Assembly: GCF_001418565.1 (NCBI RefSeq)
Contig: NZ_LIQQ01000138.1
Coordinates: 1 to 52,891, forward strand
Reading direction: 5' to 3'
Origin: Streptomyces graminilatus
GTDB lineage: Bacteria > Actinomycetota > Actinomycetes > Streptomycetales > Streptomycetaceae
DNA: 52,891 bases
Notes under the pieces: model-generated
What the model saw: only the letters and a program-made list of their open reading frames with translations
Databases searched by the model: none
What the model was told of the DNA's origin: nothing
Shown here: positions 51,379 through 52,891 of the stretch, one piece after another
Numbering within the stretch: position 1 is the stretch's first letter
How the letters are laid out: every line of letters starts with the position of its first letter
Program-made: the position numbers and the translations under genes

Positions 51379-52578
51379 ATGACCATCAGATTCTCTTCCC
51401 GGATCGCCGCCTCCTGCTGTGCGCTGTGCGTGACGGGCGTGCTGGCGCTCACGCCCGTCCAGGCGAACGCCCGCACCGGTGCCGACCCGGTCACGCCGAC
51501 GGCCTCGGACGCACGGCTGCTGTACCGCTCCGGCACCCAGGCCCGGCTCCGCCCCGGCGCGCCCCGCCTTCCCCGGGACCTGTCCGCGCTGTCGTGGCTG
51601 GTGGCCGACGCCGGTACCGGTGAGGTGCTCGCCGCGCGCAACGCGCACCGCGAACTGCCGCCGGCCAGCACCCTCAAGACGCTCTTCGCCCTCACCGTGC
51701 TGCCCACACTGCCCGCCGGCCTCAGGCACAAGGTCACCGAGGCCGATCTGGCGGGCATCGGGGAAGGCAGCAGTCTGGTCGGGGTCGCGGCGGGGCATAC
51801 GTACCGTGTCTCCGACCTGTGGCGGGGGGTGTTCCTCAACTCCGGGAACGACGCCGTGCATGTGCTGGCCGCCCTGAGCGGGGGCTGGCGCGACACCGCC
51901 GTCCGGATGCAGGCCAAGGCCCGTGCCCTGGGCGCCCGCGACACCCATGTGCGCTCGCCCGACGGCTACGACACCTCGGGCCAGGTGTCGTCGGCGTACG
52001 ACCTCGCGGTGTTCGGCCGGAACGGGCTGCGCAACGCCGACTTCGCCGCGTACTGCGGCACGGCCTACGCGAAGTTCCCGGGCGGGGGCGGCTCTTCGTA
52101 CGAGATCCAGAACACCAACCGGCTGCTGACCGGGGCCAACGGCGTCGAGCGGTACCGGGGGGTGATCGGCGTCAAGAACGGCTACACCACCAAGGCGGGC
52201 AACACCCTGGTCGCCGCCGCGCGCCGGGGCGGGCGCACCCTGGTCGTCACGGTGATGAACCCTCAGGAGGGCGGCGGATACGCCGTCTACGAGGAGGCGC
52301 GTTCCCTTCTCGACTGGGGCTTCGGGGCCGCCGGACGCGTCGATCCCGTCGGCTCGCTCGGCACCGTGCGGGCCGTGTCGCAGGCGGGCCCGGCGGCTCC
52401 GGCGGCACTGCCGGCGTCCGTGTCCGCGCCGGTTCCGGTTCCGGTTCCGGTGGCCGCCACCGTGACGTCCGACGGCGGGCCGGGCTGGCCGGAGACCTGG
52501 ACGATCGTCGGAGCGGCCGTGCTGGGCGCCGGGGCGGTGTCGCTGCTGTTGCGGATCATGGGCGTGAAGCGGGTCTGA
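51379..52578 (+). CDS. D-alanyl-D-alanine carboxypeptidase (low-molecular-weight PBP)
   Basis: Trims the terminal D-Ala of peptidoglycan stem peptides outside the membrane. It has 399 residues: signal segment (about 1-32), peptidase S11 domain with Ser97-T-L-Lys100, SGN at 155-157 and KNG at 266-268, then a Pro/Val/Ala linker (PVPVPVPV, encoded by GGTTCC repeats) and a C-terminal membrane helix (WTIVGAAVLGAGAVSLLL) with basic end. The third motif is normally KTG; Asn for Thr is unusual. ATG 51379 is set by the leaderless -10 box. It is convergent with, and overlapped by, the partial GT87-like gene. Confidence 0.9.
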   Translation: MTIRFSSRIAASCCALCVTGVLALTPVQANARTGADPVTPTASDARLLYRSGTQARLRPGAPRLPRDLSALSWLVADAGTGEVLAARNAHRELPPASTLKTLFALTVLPTLPAGLRHKVTEADLAGIGEGSSLVGVAAGHTYRVSDLWRGVFLNSGNDAVHVLAALSGGWRDTAVRMQAKARALGARDTHVRSPDGYDTSGQVSSAYDLAVFGRNGLRNADFAAYCGTAYAKFPGGGGSSYEIQNTNRLLTGANGVERYRGVIGVKNGYTTKAGNTLVAAARRGGRTLVVTVMNPQEGGGYAVYEEARSLLDWGFGAAGRVDPVGSLGTVRAVSQAGPAAPAALPASVSAPVPVPVPVAATVTSDGGPGWPETWTIVGAAVLGAGAVSLLLRIMGVKRV

Positions 52579-52891
52579 CCGGCGGGGTCCACCGGCAGCC
52601 ACAGCAGCAGCCCGAGCGTGACCCAGACGTACGCGCTGCCGCCGACGAAGCCGTCGACACCGGACCCGTCGTCGATCCACAGCCACACCACGCTCGTGCA
52701 CAGCACCGCGTACAGAGCGGCCGTCACGCGCGCGTGCCCGTCGCGCAGCAGGACGGCGAACGACGGCAGCAGCCAGACGAGATGGTGCACCCAGGTGATC
52801 GGGCTGACCAGGCACGCGGTCAGCCCGGTGAGGGCGAACGCGGCCCACCAGTCCCCCGCCGCGACCGCCCGGCGGGCCCGCCAGACCCAGA
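52287..52891 (-). CDS. GT87-like (DUF2029) membrane mannosyltransferase, C-terminal part
   Basis: The frame is open to the right edge of the window, so the gene start is outside. The visible 200 or so residues hold the LTACLVSPITWVHHLVWLLPS motif of the polyprenol-phosphate-dependent GT87 family and three membrane helices ending in LGLLLWLPVD. After that, the frame continues about 95 residues as a Thr/Gly/Ala/Pro-rich tail antisense to the carboxypeptidase gene until a stop at 52287. Such a 292-bp convergent overlap is long; the last part may not be functional protein. These enzymes add mannose or arabinose to cell-envelope glycolipids or proteins. Confidence 0.7.
   Translation of the reverse strand, partial: WVWRARRAVAAGDWWAAFALTGLTACLVSPITWVHHLVWLLPSFAVLLRDGHARVTAALYAVLCTSVVWLWIDDGSGVDGFVGGSAYVWVTLGLLLWLPVDPAGQTRFTPMIRNSSDTAPAPSTAAPTIVQVSGQPGPPSDVTVAATGTGTGTGADTDAGSAAGAAGPACDTARTVPSEPTGSTRPAAPKPQSRRERASS

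Overview
The window is from a Streptomyces or close relative. Evidence: very high G+C, G/C-rich third codon positions, GTG starts and stop/start overlaps, TANNNT-type -10 boxes set 6 nt before AUG starts, and an intergenic repeat of a kind common in streptomycetes.

Left two thirds (464-33175): the right-hand part of a modular type I polyketide cluster. From right to left on the minus strand are a PAS-LuxR activator (PimM type), a three-unit PKS (loading module with KSQ, modules 1 and 2) and a second PKS (modules 3-5). A Gfo/Idh/MocA sugar 3-ketoreductase closely resembling KijD10 follows. A two-gene ABC exporter lies convergent at the left. Domain reading predicts a propionyl starter, four methylmalonyl extensions with full ketoreduction (A, A, A, B type) and one malonyl extension with DH-KR. 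This gives a 5,7,9,11-tetrahydroxy-4,6,8,10-tetramethyltridec-2-enoyl chain. The second PKS ends in a C-terminal docking domain and has no thioesterase. The line must therefore continue on another protein, most likely left of position 1. The reductase suggests that the product carries a 2,6-dideoxysugar. A palindromic site matching the half-sites of the PimM operator sits over the -35 position of the predicted PKS promoter, so the local regulator probably switches the PKS on.

The five methylmalonyl AT domains are nearly the same sequence, and larger blocks are shared between modules. The assembly line looks like a mosaic kept alike by recombination.

Boundary (33176-34246): about 1 kb without a convincing gene and partly AT-rich. 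It separates the cluster from ordinary chromosome.

Right third (34247-52891): unrelated genes. In order they are dhaKLM for phosphotransfer-driven dihydroxyacetone phosphorylation, a secreted GH75 chitosanase, a small membrane-anchored secreted protein, a PrmC-like methyltransferase, a GNAT/quinone-oxidoreductase pair, a molybdopterin oxidoreductase with its flavin reductase, an 8-oxoguanine-deaminase-like amidohydrolase, and a CE7 esterase behind a LacI-type operator. Then come a beta-lactamase-fold hydrolase, a chloroperoxidase-like hydrolase, two methyltransferases, a SnoaL-like protein, a short second-type Rho, a D,D-carboxypeptidase, and the end of a GT87-like glycosyltransferase running off the right edge. 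Gene remnants lie at 37.3 and 42.7 kb.

All assignments come from reading motifs and recalled family features; no database search was run.
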